Made by a program: the position numbers and the translations under genes. DNA of 37,050 bases, from positions 1-37,050 of IMG/VR virus record IMGVR_UViG_3300029787_003544. The stretch is one strand, 5' to 3'. Shown here piece by piece: positions 8,181 through 14,698 of the stretch. The DNA is from a virus. Within the stretch, counting starts at the first letter, position 1. Every line of letters starts with the position of its first letter. The notes beneath the pieces were generated by a model. It saw only the letters and a list, made by a program, of their open reading frames with translations. It was not told the DNA's origin and ran no database searches.

Positions 8181-8845
8181 ACCATCTCCTTTATCATAGG
8201 AAATACCTTAGCCAACTCCAATGCACATAACTGAGCTATTTGTCTGTGTTCCTTTTGTGTACCAGGATCCAATCTCAACTCAAGATAATGAATCCATGAC
8301 CTCACAGTACCATTCATATACATTCTACTCATTGTTAGACCTTCAGGTAGGATAGCTCTGGCTTGCTCCTTAGCAATACCATTCTGTATAGCCCACACAT
8401 AAAATGCATTTGCATAGTTAATGATCTTTTCTTGATGGGATTCCCATTCAGATATAAGGTCATTGTGATGTGGATTCTCTGAACTCAGTTCTAAGCTATT
8501 CTGTCTATTCTTATCATCTTGTAGTCTTGCATCTCTCATCACAAACTCTAGTTCTTGTGTTGGATCAGCATATCTCTGACTAAATTCCTGAAAGCTAAAT
8601 GATCTGTGTCTAAGTATTTGTCTCCCTATATCTCTTGTAGTTTCTATTTCCATACAAACATTGACCATCTCAAATGGACTCCAATGCTTGTGCTTAACCA
8701 AATACTTCAGCAGCTTATCAGCAGTATCTTTATTGTCCTGGTTTCCAGGATTAGACACTCTAGCACAATAAGCAATAATATCTGTCATTTGCATCTCTGG
8801 ACCAATAGCTCCAGAGTGGCTCACTAACTTAACGCTACCATTCAT
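8177..8845 (-). CDS. thyX: FAD-dependent thymidylate synthase ThyX
   Basis: 222 residues from the ATG at 8845. It makes dTMP from dUMP using methylenetetrahydrofolate, with FAD and NADPH as reductant. The ThyX signature RHRx7S is present (RHRSFSFQEFS, about residues 79-89), preceded by HKHWSPFEM and followed by QRYADP. The C-terminal half has EQARAILPEGLTM and the HYLELR segment of the dUMP site. A TTG four codons earlier is less likely, because ATG 8845 overlaps the primase TGA as ATGA, the coupling used throughout this operon. It is functionally paired with NrdJ downstream. Confidence 0.95.
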   Translation of the reverse strand: MNGSVKLVSHSGAIGPEMQMTDIIAYCARVSNPGNQDNKDTADKLLKYLVKHKHWSPFEMVNVCMEIETTRDIGRQILRHRSFSFQEFSQRYADPTQELEFVMRDARLQDDKNRQNSLELSSENPHHNDLISEWESHQEKIINYANAFYVWAIQNGIAKEQARAILPEGLTMSRMYMNGTVRSWIHYLELRLDPGTQKEHRQIAQLCALELAKVFPMIKEMV

Positions 8846-9870
8846 ACTTTTTGCCAATGTTGGAGTGCCATCTTAGCTGACAGTCCTTCATAAGTATTCT
8901 CATCAATAATCATTTTTATATCTGCTATCCTCATTCCACTCATAACCATATCGTTTACATCTTTATGTTCTAATGTAGATGGCCACACTACTATCTTGCG
9001 GTTCATCCCAATAGACTTGTCCATCTTTCTCACTATCTGCACACTTCGTGGCTCATTATCATAAACCATAACATAGTTGCCAAATGATAAATGTCCATCT
9101 GACCCAGCCAATGCTATAGCATTGTGTATAAACATACTATCAAAAGGACCTTCCATAACATATACTAACTTAGAATCATTGACAGTATCCAACCCAAATA
9201 GCTTTGGGTGTGGCCCAAGCATTATGGTAATGTATCTAAGTGTACTCTCTGGTGATAAACTTCGACCTTGAAAGCCAAACATCCGGCCTTTTTTATCAAG
9301 TAGTGGTATGATAAGTCTAGGTTCATCCTTGGTTCCCTTACCAAACTTACCAGGCACGAGTTGATTGACCCAAGACTGGAACTTTTGGCAATAGTATAGT
9401 TTAGCATGATACGGATTAGGTATCTTGCGTTGTGTAATATATTGTTTAACTGGATGATCCCAGTTTAATTGGCTAACCTTCTTCAACTTACTCAGCGGAC
9501 TGTTCTTCTGACCAGGTCCTGGTACTGAAGAGGTTTGTTCAGTAGAACTACTTATGGGTTTTGGTTTCTCGAGATCCGCATGAACGTCGAGAATTCTGTC
9601 GTGGTCACCTAATTTTTCTAGTCGATATTCTCTATATAATGTTATGTCCTGATCGTATAAAAATCCTTTGAAATCTTTATTCTTACCACAGTTATGACAG
9701 TAGTAGAATAGAGATCCTTTCTTAGGTAACAAGTATCCTCTAGCCTTAAACTTGTTCCTCTGACTGTCTCCACAGTAAGGACACGAGAAGTTAAACTTAG
9801 AGTCTTGCACCTTCCAGTTACGAAGACGATTAGACAGCATTAGTGCATATTTACGATCAATGTGTTCCAT
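8842..9870 (-). CDS. gp61: T4 gp61-like DNA primase
   Basis: 342 residues. It makes the RNA primers for lagging-strand synthesis with the gp41 helicase encoded at 27564-28925. The N-terminal zinc ribbon uses C30, C33, C58 and C61 (SCPYCGD and YYCHNCGK). The catalytic TOPRIM domain has VYVMEGPFDSMF followed by the VYDNEPRS acidic motif and DVNDMVM. The length matches T4 gp61. It heads the operon running to 4632. A sigma70-like promoter sits so close that transcription should begin at or next to the ATG. Confidence 0.92.
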   Translation of the reverse strand: MEHIDRKYALMLSNRLRNWKVQDSKFNFSCPYCGDSQRNKFKARGYLLPKKGSLFYYCHNCGKNKDFKGFLYDQDITLYREYRLEKLGDHDRILDVHADLEKPKPISSSTEQTSSVPGPGQKNSPLSKLKKVSQLNWDHPVKQYITQRKIPNPYHAKLYYCQKFQSWVNQLVPGKFGKGTKDEPRLIIPLLDKKGRMFGFQGRSLSPESTLRYITIMLGPHPKLFGLDTVNDSKLVYVMEGPFDSMFIHNAIALAGSDGHLSFGNYVMVYDNEPRSVQIVRKMDKSIGMNRKIVVWPSTLEHKDVNDMVMSGMRIADIKMIIDENTYEGLSAKMALQHWQKV

Positions 9871-9876
9871 TGTTAA

Positions 9877-9905
9877 AGTATCAAGTAAACTGCGGGTTAG
9901 GTCAA
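9877..9905 (-). promoter_or_regulatory. Predicted sigma70-like promoter, leaderless geometry, for primase operon
   Basis: On the minus strand: TTGACC (9905-9900), a 17-nt spacer, GATACT (9882-9877), then six bases and the ATG at 9870. With the usual spacing the first transcribed base would be the A of the ATG. The same arrangement precedes DNA polymerase. The -35 matches five of six consensus bases and the -10 four of six. Confidence 0.55.
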
Positions 9906-9908
9906 CAA

Positions 9909-10562
9909 CTAAACGTAATCTCTACTAAGAATATAATCTCTGAGAGTGAATCCTGATGTTTTTAAGTATGGTTTGTATTCTGGATCTCTTAGTGCATTTG
10001 GATTCAATATCTGTAAAAGATAGTATCTTGGTACATCACCACCATTAATGAATGTATGACGTACAAGATTGTTCACTAAGTATCCTTTGCCTGGCTCTGG
10101 AGTGAATGCCCAGGATCTATTGTCATCCATCTTGAATATGAATGAGCAATCATCATTGGTAATGACAGGTATTTGAAAACCAATAGCTTTATCAGTATGC
10201 CAGTTGTAACAACTACGAGGTTCCATTCTAGCATAGGTACCACCTATCAATTTGTACTTGTCTTTTACTTCTTGGTAATATGTGCCTTGTCTGTGATGGT
10301 AAGGAATGTCTCTTAGTCGAGCTCTCTTACCTCTAGTAGCACCTTTGTATCTGTCTTCTTGTCTGTTATCAGCAGCATCTTTCCATGCAAGAGCTACCTC
10401 ACTATCTGAATCATCTGCATCTTGGAAATCAAACCAAGGAAGATTATCATACATATTATCTAAGTCATATTGTAGTTGTTCAACATCTAAGTCGCAAAAC
10501 TCTTCAAACAACCACCCAACCTTTATACCATTTATTGTTCCATAATCTATAGTATTAACCAT
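9909..10562 (-). CDS. Asp/Asn hydroxylase-like Fe(II)/2OG-type oxygenase
   Basis: 217 residues. The N-terminal 100 residues are acidic and helical. The C-terminal barrel has NWHTDK (H122, D124), LVRHTF (H169) and PRYYLL (R179), the HxD...H...R arrangement of Fe(II)/2-oxoglutarate oxygenases and closest to aspartyl/asparaginyl hydroxylase-like proteins. It resembles the 26145-26678 product (shared YLVN and distal His blocks) more than the other copies in the window. The substrate may be a protein side chain, but nothing here fixes it. Its first 16 nt overlap a small membrane-protein gene. Confidence 0.72.
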   Translation of the reverse strand: MVNTIDYGTINGIKVGWLFEEFCDLDVEQLQYDLDNMYDNLPWFDFQDADDSDSEVALAWKDAADNRQEDRYKGATRGKRARLRDIPYHHRQGTYYQEVKDKYKLIGGTYARMEPRSCYNWHTDKAIGFQIPVITNDDCSFIFKMDDNRSWAFTPEPGKGYLVNNLVRHTFINGGDVPRYYLLQILNPNALRDPEYKPYLKTSGFTLRDYILSRDYV

Positions 10563-10690
10563 AATATACCACCTATCAAAAATATGTCAGCGCATATACT
10601 CCAAACTATGTATGCTCTGAACATCCATTTACCCAATTCATAATAAGACGAATTCCGTCTATCCTGCAAAAATCTTAACAATGTCCGCAC
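10547..10690 (-). CDS. Tiny single-pass membrane protein overlapping both neighbours
   Basis: 47 residues if begun at the GTG at 10690, which has GGGAG 6 nt upstream; an internal ATG at 10624 would give only 25. The N-terminal half is polar (LQDRRNSSYYELGKW) and the rest is one hydrophobic helix (AYIVWSICADIFLIGGILWLIL). It fills the otherwise empty gap 10563-10658, overlapping the upstream gene by 32 nt and the downstream oxygenase by 16 nt. Good residue composition and the ribosome binding site support it. The start is uncertain. Confidence 0.5.
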   Translation of the reverse strand: MRTLLRFLQDRRNSSYYELGKWMFRAYIVWSICADIFLIGGILWLIL

Positions 10691-10961
10691 TACCAACTCC
10701 CATACCTAGGACGATAGCACCACCAAGCAAGACCCATCTCCATCGTTCGAGGCTATTGAGTCTATCCATAACCTCATCTCGCAAATCACCAATACGTTTA
10801 TGTAGTTTTTCTACTTGATCGTATTGTTGTTTGTTTTTCTCTTCTTGTTGTGTTAGCTTAGTTTCATGTATAACTAAGACTTGTTTGACCTCATTACTGA
10901 CGTCAGTTAGTTTCTCTATTGCAACATCGAGACGTTTAACTATTATTTCAATAGGTTCCAT
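10659..10961 (-). CDS. Coiled-coil protein with C-terminal membrane anchor
   Basis: 100 residues. Residues 1-70 are heptad-like and highly charged (KLTDVSNEVKQVL, QYDQVEKLHKRIGDLRDEV). About 76-95 is hydrophobic (VLLGGAIVLGMGVGSAD), followed by a short tail. The layout resembles the XhlA-type proteins that act next to holins, although sequence similarity cannot be tested here. It lies just downstream of the spike and lysis genes, consistent with a role at the host membrane during lysis or DNA entry. Confidence 0.62.
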   Translation of the reverse strand: MEPIEIIVKRLDVAIEKLTDVSNEVKQVLVIHETKLTQQEEKNKQQYDQVEKLHKRIGDLRDEVMDRLNSLERWRWVLLGGAIVLGMGVGSADIVKIFAG

Positions 10962-11202
10962 TGTCTCTTATTTCCTTAAGCTCTGCTTCTAACTTATCTA
11001 GTCTGGCTTTTAATTGTGGAAACTTTGCCATTCTCTTCTCTTCATCAGTTATCAGCTTTAGTCCGTATCTATTAGCAGCCCATGTATACAATTGATCCAC
11101 CTTAGCATAGAACCATACACCTAACTTTGTATCTCTGAACCAGCTATCAGATGCTGATCCAATGATAGATCCTGCTATCGACATTATTAACCAGGTCCAC
11201 AT
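10948..11202 (-). CDS. Small membrane protein with charged C-terminal helix
   Basis: 84 residues from the ATG at 11202, which follows the stop of the PAAR gene by 1 nt. An upstream TTG- or ATG-like start would lie inside that gene and adds little. MWTWLIMSIAGSIIGSASDSW is a hydrophobic start, followed by an amphipathic middle and a Lys/Glu coiled-coil end (LKARLDKLEAELKEIR). It overlaps the next gene by 14 nt. It could be a holin-like or entry-related protein; the family is not recognised. Confidence 0.62.
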   Translation of the reverse strand: MWTWLIMSIAGSIIGSASDSWFRDTKLGVWFYAKVDQLYTWAANRYGLKLITDEEKRMAKFPQLKARLDKLEAELKEIRDNGTY

Positions 11203-11203
11203 A

Positions 11204-11491
11204 TCAGTCAGCCACAAATACGTCACTAGAGCCAGCAGCAGTAGCTGGATTGCAATGTGGAGGTATTGGACAGATACTGTCTGCAGCTGCATTATCTGGT
11301 GAATGATTTACTACTAGTTTACCCTCACAGAAGACTTGATTACAATCTGCAATTAGACCTCCACCACCATGAGTGTTAGGATCTTCATTAACAGCTACCA
11401 ATAAGGCATTTGCAAACACAGAACTCTGGCCATTGACTGTTGTCGTTGCACCACAACTTCTTCCATCTGTATCTCTGTGAATTGCAGGCAT
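11204..11491 (-). CDS. PAAR-domain baseplate spike tip protein (T4 gp5.4-like)
   Basis: 95 residues. It starts MPAIHRDTDGRSCG, with later VFANALLVAVNEDPN, HGGGGLIA and VFCEGKLVVNHSPD and a C-terminal HCNPATAAGSSDVFV. This repeated Gly/Asn/His-rich pattern is typical of PAAR proteins, small cone-shaped zinc-binding tips that cap the trimeric spike and pierce the host outer membrane. Cys and His residues suitable for the metal site are present. The gene is coupled by overlap to the lipase gene upstream, which suggests spike-borne or lysis-linked delivery of that enzyme. Confidence 0.85.
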   Translation of the reverse strand: MPAIHRDTDGRSCGATTTVNGQSSVFANALLVAVNEDPNTHGGGGLIADCNQVFCEGKLVVNHSPDNAAADSICPIPPHCNPATAAGSSDVFVAD

Positions 11492-12369
11492 TAGAAGTCT
11501 ATCTCCCTTCCTTTATTTTCCCATGTACCAAATCGTGTAGGCTCAGGTCCTGATGGTCCACCTAGTTCTTTAGGCTTTTCCATCCAATTATTATAGAGTG
11601 CTTTACAATATTTATCCATTGAATGATCTCTCAGACCATCAAAAAACTCTAGTTTCTTCCATGCTGACATATGTCCTCTGCAATGATCTTTGAACTTCTG
11701 CCACCATGTATAGTTTCTAATGTAACCATAATGGTTTATATACGTTACCTCTCCTACATGGTTGAATCCTATCCATGCTGGAGGAACTGTAGGCACTAGG
11801 TCATTGTTGTTTCTCATTCTGTGTAATCTGCCTTTAAAGTTCTTAACAAACTTACTATCTCCAGATCTAGGAGCTCCATATGTATATACTATAGGAGAAC
11901 CGTTAGGACGGCATAGTTGAGAGTATAGTGTGGCCATTGCGCCACCTAGACTGTGACCTGTGATATAAACTTGTTTTTCTGTCTTGAATATATGTGGAGC
12001 TAGACAATCAGCTAGCTTCCATACCTCAATCATAAACCCTCTATGAACTCTACCATGACCTCTATGCCAAGTCTTACGAAAAGACATATCAGCTTTTATA
12101 TCGCTCCACTCTTTAGGTTCTGTTCCTCTAAAAGCCACAACAATGTGGTCTTTATTCTCTAGTACATAACATTGAGCACCTTCTTGATCATAGAATGCAC
12201 ATACATAACCTAGCTTATCCCAATGTTTCTTTGTGCATCCAGGATCTTTATATGCTAATGCTGATATGACTGCAAAGTAGTATCTATTGTACTCCTGTTG
12301 TTTTAGCTTTAAGGTCTCCGAATCCAAATGTTCGAACAAATCCCGCCATCCCGGTTGCTTTTGACTCAT
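11491..12369 (-). CDS. Class 3 lipase (alpha/beta hydrolase)
   Basis: 292 residues. The nucleophile elbow is GHSLGG with S140, preceded by the oxyanion-site block VVAFRGTEPKEWSD. NNNDLVPTVPP carries the acid (D190), and LRDHSMDKY near H249 is the likely His. This Ser-Asp-His order and the DLVP block match fungal-type class 3 lipases. There is no signal peptide, so exit would need lysis or the virion. It overlaps the end of the lipoprotein gene by 86 nt, and its stop abuts the PAAR ATG. Probable substrates are membrane lipids of the host or a neighbouring cell. Confidence 0.88.
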   Translation of the reverse strand: MSQKQPGWRDLFEHLDSETLKLKQQEYNRYYFAVISALAYKDPGCTKKHWDKLGYVCAFYDQEGAQCYVLENKDHIVVAFRGTEPKEWSDIKADMSFRKTWHRGHGRVHRGFMIEVWKLADCLAPHIFKTEKQVYITGHSLGGAMATLYSQLCRPNGSPIVYTYGAPRSGDSKFVKNFKGRLHRMRNNNDLVPTVPPAWIGFNHVGEVTYINHYGYIRNYTWWQKFKDHCRGHMSAWKKLEFFDGLRDHSMDKYCKALYNNWMEKPKELGGPSGPEPTRFGTWENKGREIDF

Positions 12370-12784
12370 GCTCTTTTCTTTCCGTTTCAGCTTGTTTTTG
12401 TTCGCTGTTATGTCTATTTATTTCTTGTTTCTGTGCTGCATGATATTTCTCATAAGCATAGATTATAGCTCTTTGTTGTTGGACTAATGACAATATCTTT
12501 GCATTGTTGACAGACATTATCTCATAGCCTTTGTCTGTTACACCAAATATCACTTCATCATAGCCTTTTTTCTCAAGCTCTTTGAATACATCAGCTGCAT
12601 TATCTTTATTAATAATCCACCATTCAAGTTGCTCCAAGATAAGAGGATCCACTTTAGGTAATGTTAAATTGACTTGCTTAACAGGAGATATCAATATCTC
12701 CAATGGCTTTACGCTACTGCATCCTACGGTTAGGGTTAGCAACGCTAGGGCAGCTATTGTTAAGCTGACTCTTCTTCTCAGCAT
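12284..12784 (-). CDS. Outer-membrane lipoprotein, o-spanin-like
   Basis: 166 residues. A basic start and hydrophobic stretch end in a lipobox (LTLTVGCSS, lipidated Cys near 22), so the mature protein should be an outer-membrane lipoprotein. The middle contains LEWWIINKDNAADVF and GVTDKGYEIMSVN, and the end is a polar helix rich in Gln, Glu and Lys. It starts inside the upstream membrane/coiled-coil gene by 71 nt, the overlapping arrangement typical of Rz/Rz1 spanin pairs. It is larger than most Rz1 proteins, so the spanin role is an inference. Confidence 0.68.
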   Translation of the reverse strand: MLRRRVSLTIAALALLTLTVGCSSVKPLEILISPVKQVNLTLPKVDPLILEQLEWWIINKDNAADVFKELEKKGYDEVIFGVTDKGYEIMSVNNAKILSLVQQQRAIIYAYEKYHAAQKQEINRHNSEQKQAETERKEHESKATGMAGFVRTFGFGDLKAKTTGVQ

Positions 12785-13199
12785 TTTGTTCTTTCTCCGT
12801 CAACGGTTGACCACTTAGAATCTCAAAACATCGTAATACGTTTTTAGTCCCTTTGTCGATTATCTTCTTGATTGGTTTAGGTTTATGAGTTGCTAGTTTA
12901 CCAATATCTCTGTTACCAAGTAACTTTGATTGTTTGTTAAACTTATTTCGTACTGATTCTATCTGTTGTCTAGCTACTTGAAGTTCTTTTTGAGCTTCGA
13001 CTGCAAGCTGGCTAGCGAGCTTAACATCTGCTTGCATCTTATTGATAGTTTCGGTTTGTATTTTGGTGGCAGTTTCTAACTTAGCATTGTTTTCATGGAG
13101 TATAGCTAGTTTCTTTTGTGTATCAGTATAGTACCAATACCCAACTCCTCCTAGTGCTATCATTATTGCTGCCATCAAGGCTGCAAGTTTCAATCCCAT
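12714..13199 (-). CDS. Inner-membrane coiled-coil protein, i-spanin-like
   Basis: 161 residues. It has an N-terminal signal anchor (LAALMAAIMIALGGVGYWYY), then about 75 residues of Gln/Lys/Glu-rich coiled coil, then a basic segment (KPKPIKKIIDKG) and two Cys in the tail. One membrane anchor plus a periplasmic coiled coil is the i-spanin plan. The partner lipoprotein gene begins within its last 71 nt. It sits directly after the Cys-rich miniprotein (TAATAA then ATG). Together the pair would fuse inner and outer membranes in the last step of lysis. Confidence 0.7.
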   Translation of the reverse strand: MGLKLAALMAAIMIALGGVGYWYYTDTQKKLAILHENNAKLETATKIQTETINKMQADVKLASQLAVEAQKELQVARQQIESVRNKFNKQSKLLGNRDIGKLATHKPKPIKKIIDKGTKNVLRCFEILSGQPLTEKEQNAEKKSQLNNSCPSVANPNRRMQ

Positions 13200-13202
13200 T
13201 TA

Positions 13203-13325
13203 TTACTCTGGTATTGATACGCAATGGCCACAAGGATCATTCTCAGTACAGAGACATGGATCACAATCACATTCTGGATTCATACATTCACATTCTGGAT
13301 TCATACATTCATCGTTGTTACACAT
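13203..13325 (-). CDS. Cys-rich 40-residue miniprotein, metallothionein-like composition
   Basis: 40 residues with ten Cys (2, 7, 12, 14, 19, 21, 24, 26, 32, 35), mostly in CxC, CxxC and Cx4C spacing, with Asp/Glu/Asn/Pro between them and one His. A seven-residue unit (MNPECEC / MNPECDC) is repeated directly. There is no signal peptide or membrane segment. AAAGGA lies about 8 nt before the ATG, and two stops separate it from the next ATG by no gap, so it looks like a real gene. It lies between an intrinsic terminator and the spanin pair. Metal binding is inferred from composition only. Confidence 0.66.
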   Translation of the reverse strand: MCNNDECMNPECECMNPECDCDPCLCTENDPCGHCVSIPE

Positions 13326-13339
13326 ATCGCATCCTTTCT

Positions 13340-13367
13340 AAAAAAACGGCAGCCATAAAGCTGCCGT
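13340..13367 (-). terminator. Intrinsic terminator (minus strand)
   Basis: An 8-bp GC-rich stem (ACGGCAGC at 13346-13353 with GCTGCCGT at 13360-13367) and 6-nt loop are followed, in minus-strand direction, by seven U. It lies 9 nt after the end of the small gene at 13377 and only 15 nt before the Cys-rich gene, so that gene depends on read-through. Confidence 0.85.
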
Positions 13368-13376
13368 CTGTTAGGG

Positions 13377-13562
13377 TTACTTTTGTTTCAAATTTTTTAA
13401 ATCATCTTGCATTTTGTTGAATAGGTCAAATAATGTACGCACCTTATCTTCTAATGTTTTAACCGCATAATACGTCTGCGAGAGTACTATTACAAGACCC
13501 ACAAAGGCTACCAATATCGGCCATAGAGCCCCTATGGCATCAAATGTAGTGGCAGTATCCAT
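13377..13562 (-). CDS. Small membrane protein with coiled-coil tail (holin candidate)
   Basis: 61 residues. One hydrophobic helix (about 12-32, LWPILVAFVGLVIVLSQTYYA) is followed by a charged coiled-coil-like segment (LEDKVRTLFDLFNKMQDDLKNL). The upstream sequence has AAAAGGAG before the ATG. Size, single span and position next to the spanin-like pair make a holin or antiholin role plausible, but there is no family signature. It is immediately followed by a strong terminator. Confidence 0.65.
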   Translation of the reverse strand: MDTATTFDAIGALWPILVAFVGLVIVLSQTYYAVKTLEDKVRTLFDLFNKMQDDLKNLKQK

Positions 13563-13619
13563 TATTGATCTTCTCCTTTTCTACAAATTGTTTCATTTCA
13601 TAGCAAAAGGTATTATAGA

Positions 13620-13781
13620 TTAGTCTTCTTTTGTTACCATAGTCCAGAAGCCCCATCCAATAGCTGCATATGCAGCATAATGTGCCCAAGGACTAAGGAA
13701 TAAGAAAATCAAACCTATTGCCATTAAAGAAACTCCATCCCAGGTTGTTCTTTCGGCAATACGATCTTTGATCCAATCCAT
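13620..13781 (-). CDS. Small hydrophobic membrane protein (holin-like)
   Basis: 53 residues: a basic amphipathic start (MDWIKDRIAERTTWDG) then a hydrophobic segment that can form one long or two short spans (LMAIGLIFLFLSPWAHYAAYAAIGWGFW), ending in TKED. AAGGAG lies 6 nt upstream of the ATG, a strong ribosome binding site. It fills the gap between 13562 and 13807. Small two-span proteins of this type often serve as holins, and the lysis genes are adjacent, but the role is inferred. Confidence 0.66.
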   Translation of the reverse strand: MDWIKDRIAERTTWDGVSLMAIGLIFLFLSPWAHYAAYAAIGWGFWTMVTKED

Positions 13782-13806
13782 TGTCTTCTCCTTATATAGT
13801 TTACAA

Positions 13807-14304
13807 TCAGGAGATACCGTGTCTTCGAACCAACTTTCTCTTCTGTTTTCTGTTAAGCCAGCTCACTCCAGAATCTCCTGTTCCTACCACAGATGCACCA
13901 GTTGCATTTGCAGGCGCATCCTCAATAAAACGTCTGAACTTTTGGAACCTCTCATTACGGATGTCATTGACATATTTAAGATAGTCAACATCTTCTGTAA
14001 GTATCTGCTCCTCAGACTTCTGCTCATTGTATTCACGGATCAGCCACAAAGCGGCTGCATAGCTTGCTATTCTTGTTTTTCCTCCAGGTACCTTTGCAAG
14101 TAACCTTTTAAGTTTCAATATCATAACATCAAACACCTTAAATGATCGTACCTGTTGTTGTGTACGTTTGTTCTTTGGTGTTATGATATTGCCCTCTCTA
14201 TCAATCACTCCCTCTTTGTATGCATCCCAACTAGTAAAAGGCTGTGCCAGTCTCTTTAGAAACTGATATACTAAAAATATGTCAACTGCACCAGTGCTAG
14301 CCAT
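13807..14304 (-). CDS. Conserved-looking phage protein, probable virion-associated
   Basis: 165 residues, basic. Helical N-terminus (VDIFLVYQFLKRLAQPFTSWDAYK), then GVIDREGNIITPK, a helical core with LKRLLAKVPGG and ASYAAALWLIREYN, and a Gly/Ser-rich C-terminus that ends in KQKRKLVRR. There is no membrane segment or enzyme motif. It is coupled to its upstream neighbour by TAATG at 14304, and a late-type promoter motif lies 38 nt upstream. Its position among virion genes suggests a structural role; the function is not recognised. Confidence 0.65.
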   Translation of the reverse strand: MASTGAVDIFLVYQFLKRLAQPFTSWDAYKEGVIDREGNIITPKNKRTQQQVRSFKVFDVMILKLKRLLAKVPGGKTRIASYAAALWLIREYNEQKSEEQILTEDVDYLKYVNDIRNERFQKFRRFIEDAPANATGASVVGTGDSGVSWLNRKQKRKLVRRHGIS

Positions 14305-14696
14305 TAGATATCTCTTAACTTGTTAACTATGTTCATATCCATATTTATATGACTTGTGTGTATGATCTCACCATTTAATATAACTCTCTCAGGCAAACAT
14401 CCAGTAAGTAGTAAGAATGGCTTGAGATAGTGTAAATAATCTTCTAATCTGAAAAAAAGCAGCTTTACTGCAGGCTGAGGTGAAAACACATTGGTCAATA
14501 CTATTATGTGATTTAAGATGAGTCTTTCTTTCAACTCACCAGTCTCAGCATATTTATTAAACAATCTCTTTATATACTTGAACTTCTTTAAATCATCATA
14601 AAACTCTTCAGTAGAACTACATTGAGGGTTATCATAATGTTTTGCAGCATACAGAAGAAAATTATCTTCATTCAAAACGTCCATCATCAATTTCAT
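14304..14696 (-). CDS. Conserved-looking phage protein, unknown function
   Basis: 130 residues, mainly helical and without membrane segments or catalytic motifs. Notable blocks are DVLNEDNFLLYAAKHYDNP, a FYDDLKKFKYIKRLFNKY helix, LILNHIIVLTNVF and LKPFLLLTGCLPERV. Met residues at 1, 4 and 5 leave the start slightly uncertain. It lies between the fibre-like gene and the basic protein at 13807, with overlaps on the downstream side. The composition is that of a soluble folded phage protein; the role is unknown. Confidence 0.63.
   Translation of the reverse strand: MKLMMDVLNEDNFLLYAAKHYDNPQCSSTEEFYDDLKKFKYIKRLFNKYAETGELKERLILNHIIVLTNVFSPQPAVKLLFFRLEDYLHYLKPFLLLTGCLPERVILNGEIIHTSHINMDMNIVNKLRDI
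14342..14349 (-). promoter_or_regulatory. TATAAATA late-promoter-like motif
   Basis: TATAAATA on the minus strand, 38 nt before the ATG at 14304, matches the T4 late promoter consensus recognised by gp55-type sigma factors. It lies within the coding end of the upstream gene, so it may be fortuitous. Its spacing fits the other motifs listed. Confidence 0.4.
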
Positions 14697-14698
14697 AA

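Noticed and set aside
7980-8200. Cobalamin riboswitch before nrdJ
   Set aside because: The small upstream gene overlaps nrdJ and thyX overlaps the small gene, leaving no leader. No B12-box-like element is seen on the coding strand.
13203-13325. Reading the MNPEC repeat as a short tandem DNA repeat only
   Set aside because: The repeat keeps one frame with Cys codons and a ribosome binding site, and the remaining Cys pattern continues outside the repeat, so a coding explanation is better.
13612-13617. TATAAT as a -10 element before the 13562 gene
   Set aside because: No acceptable -35 at 16-18 nt and no support from neighbouring units. It lies just after the 13620-13781 stop codon in AT-rich sequence.
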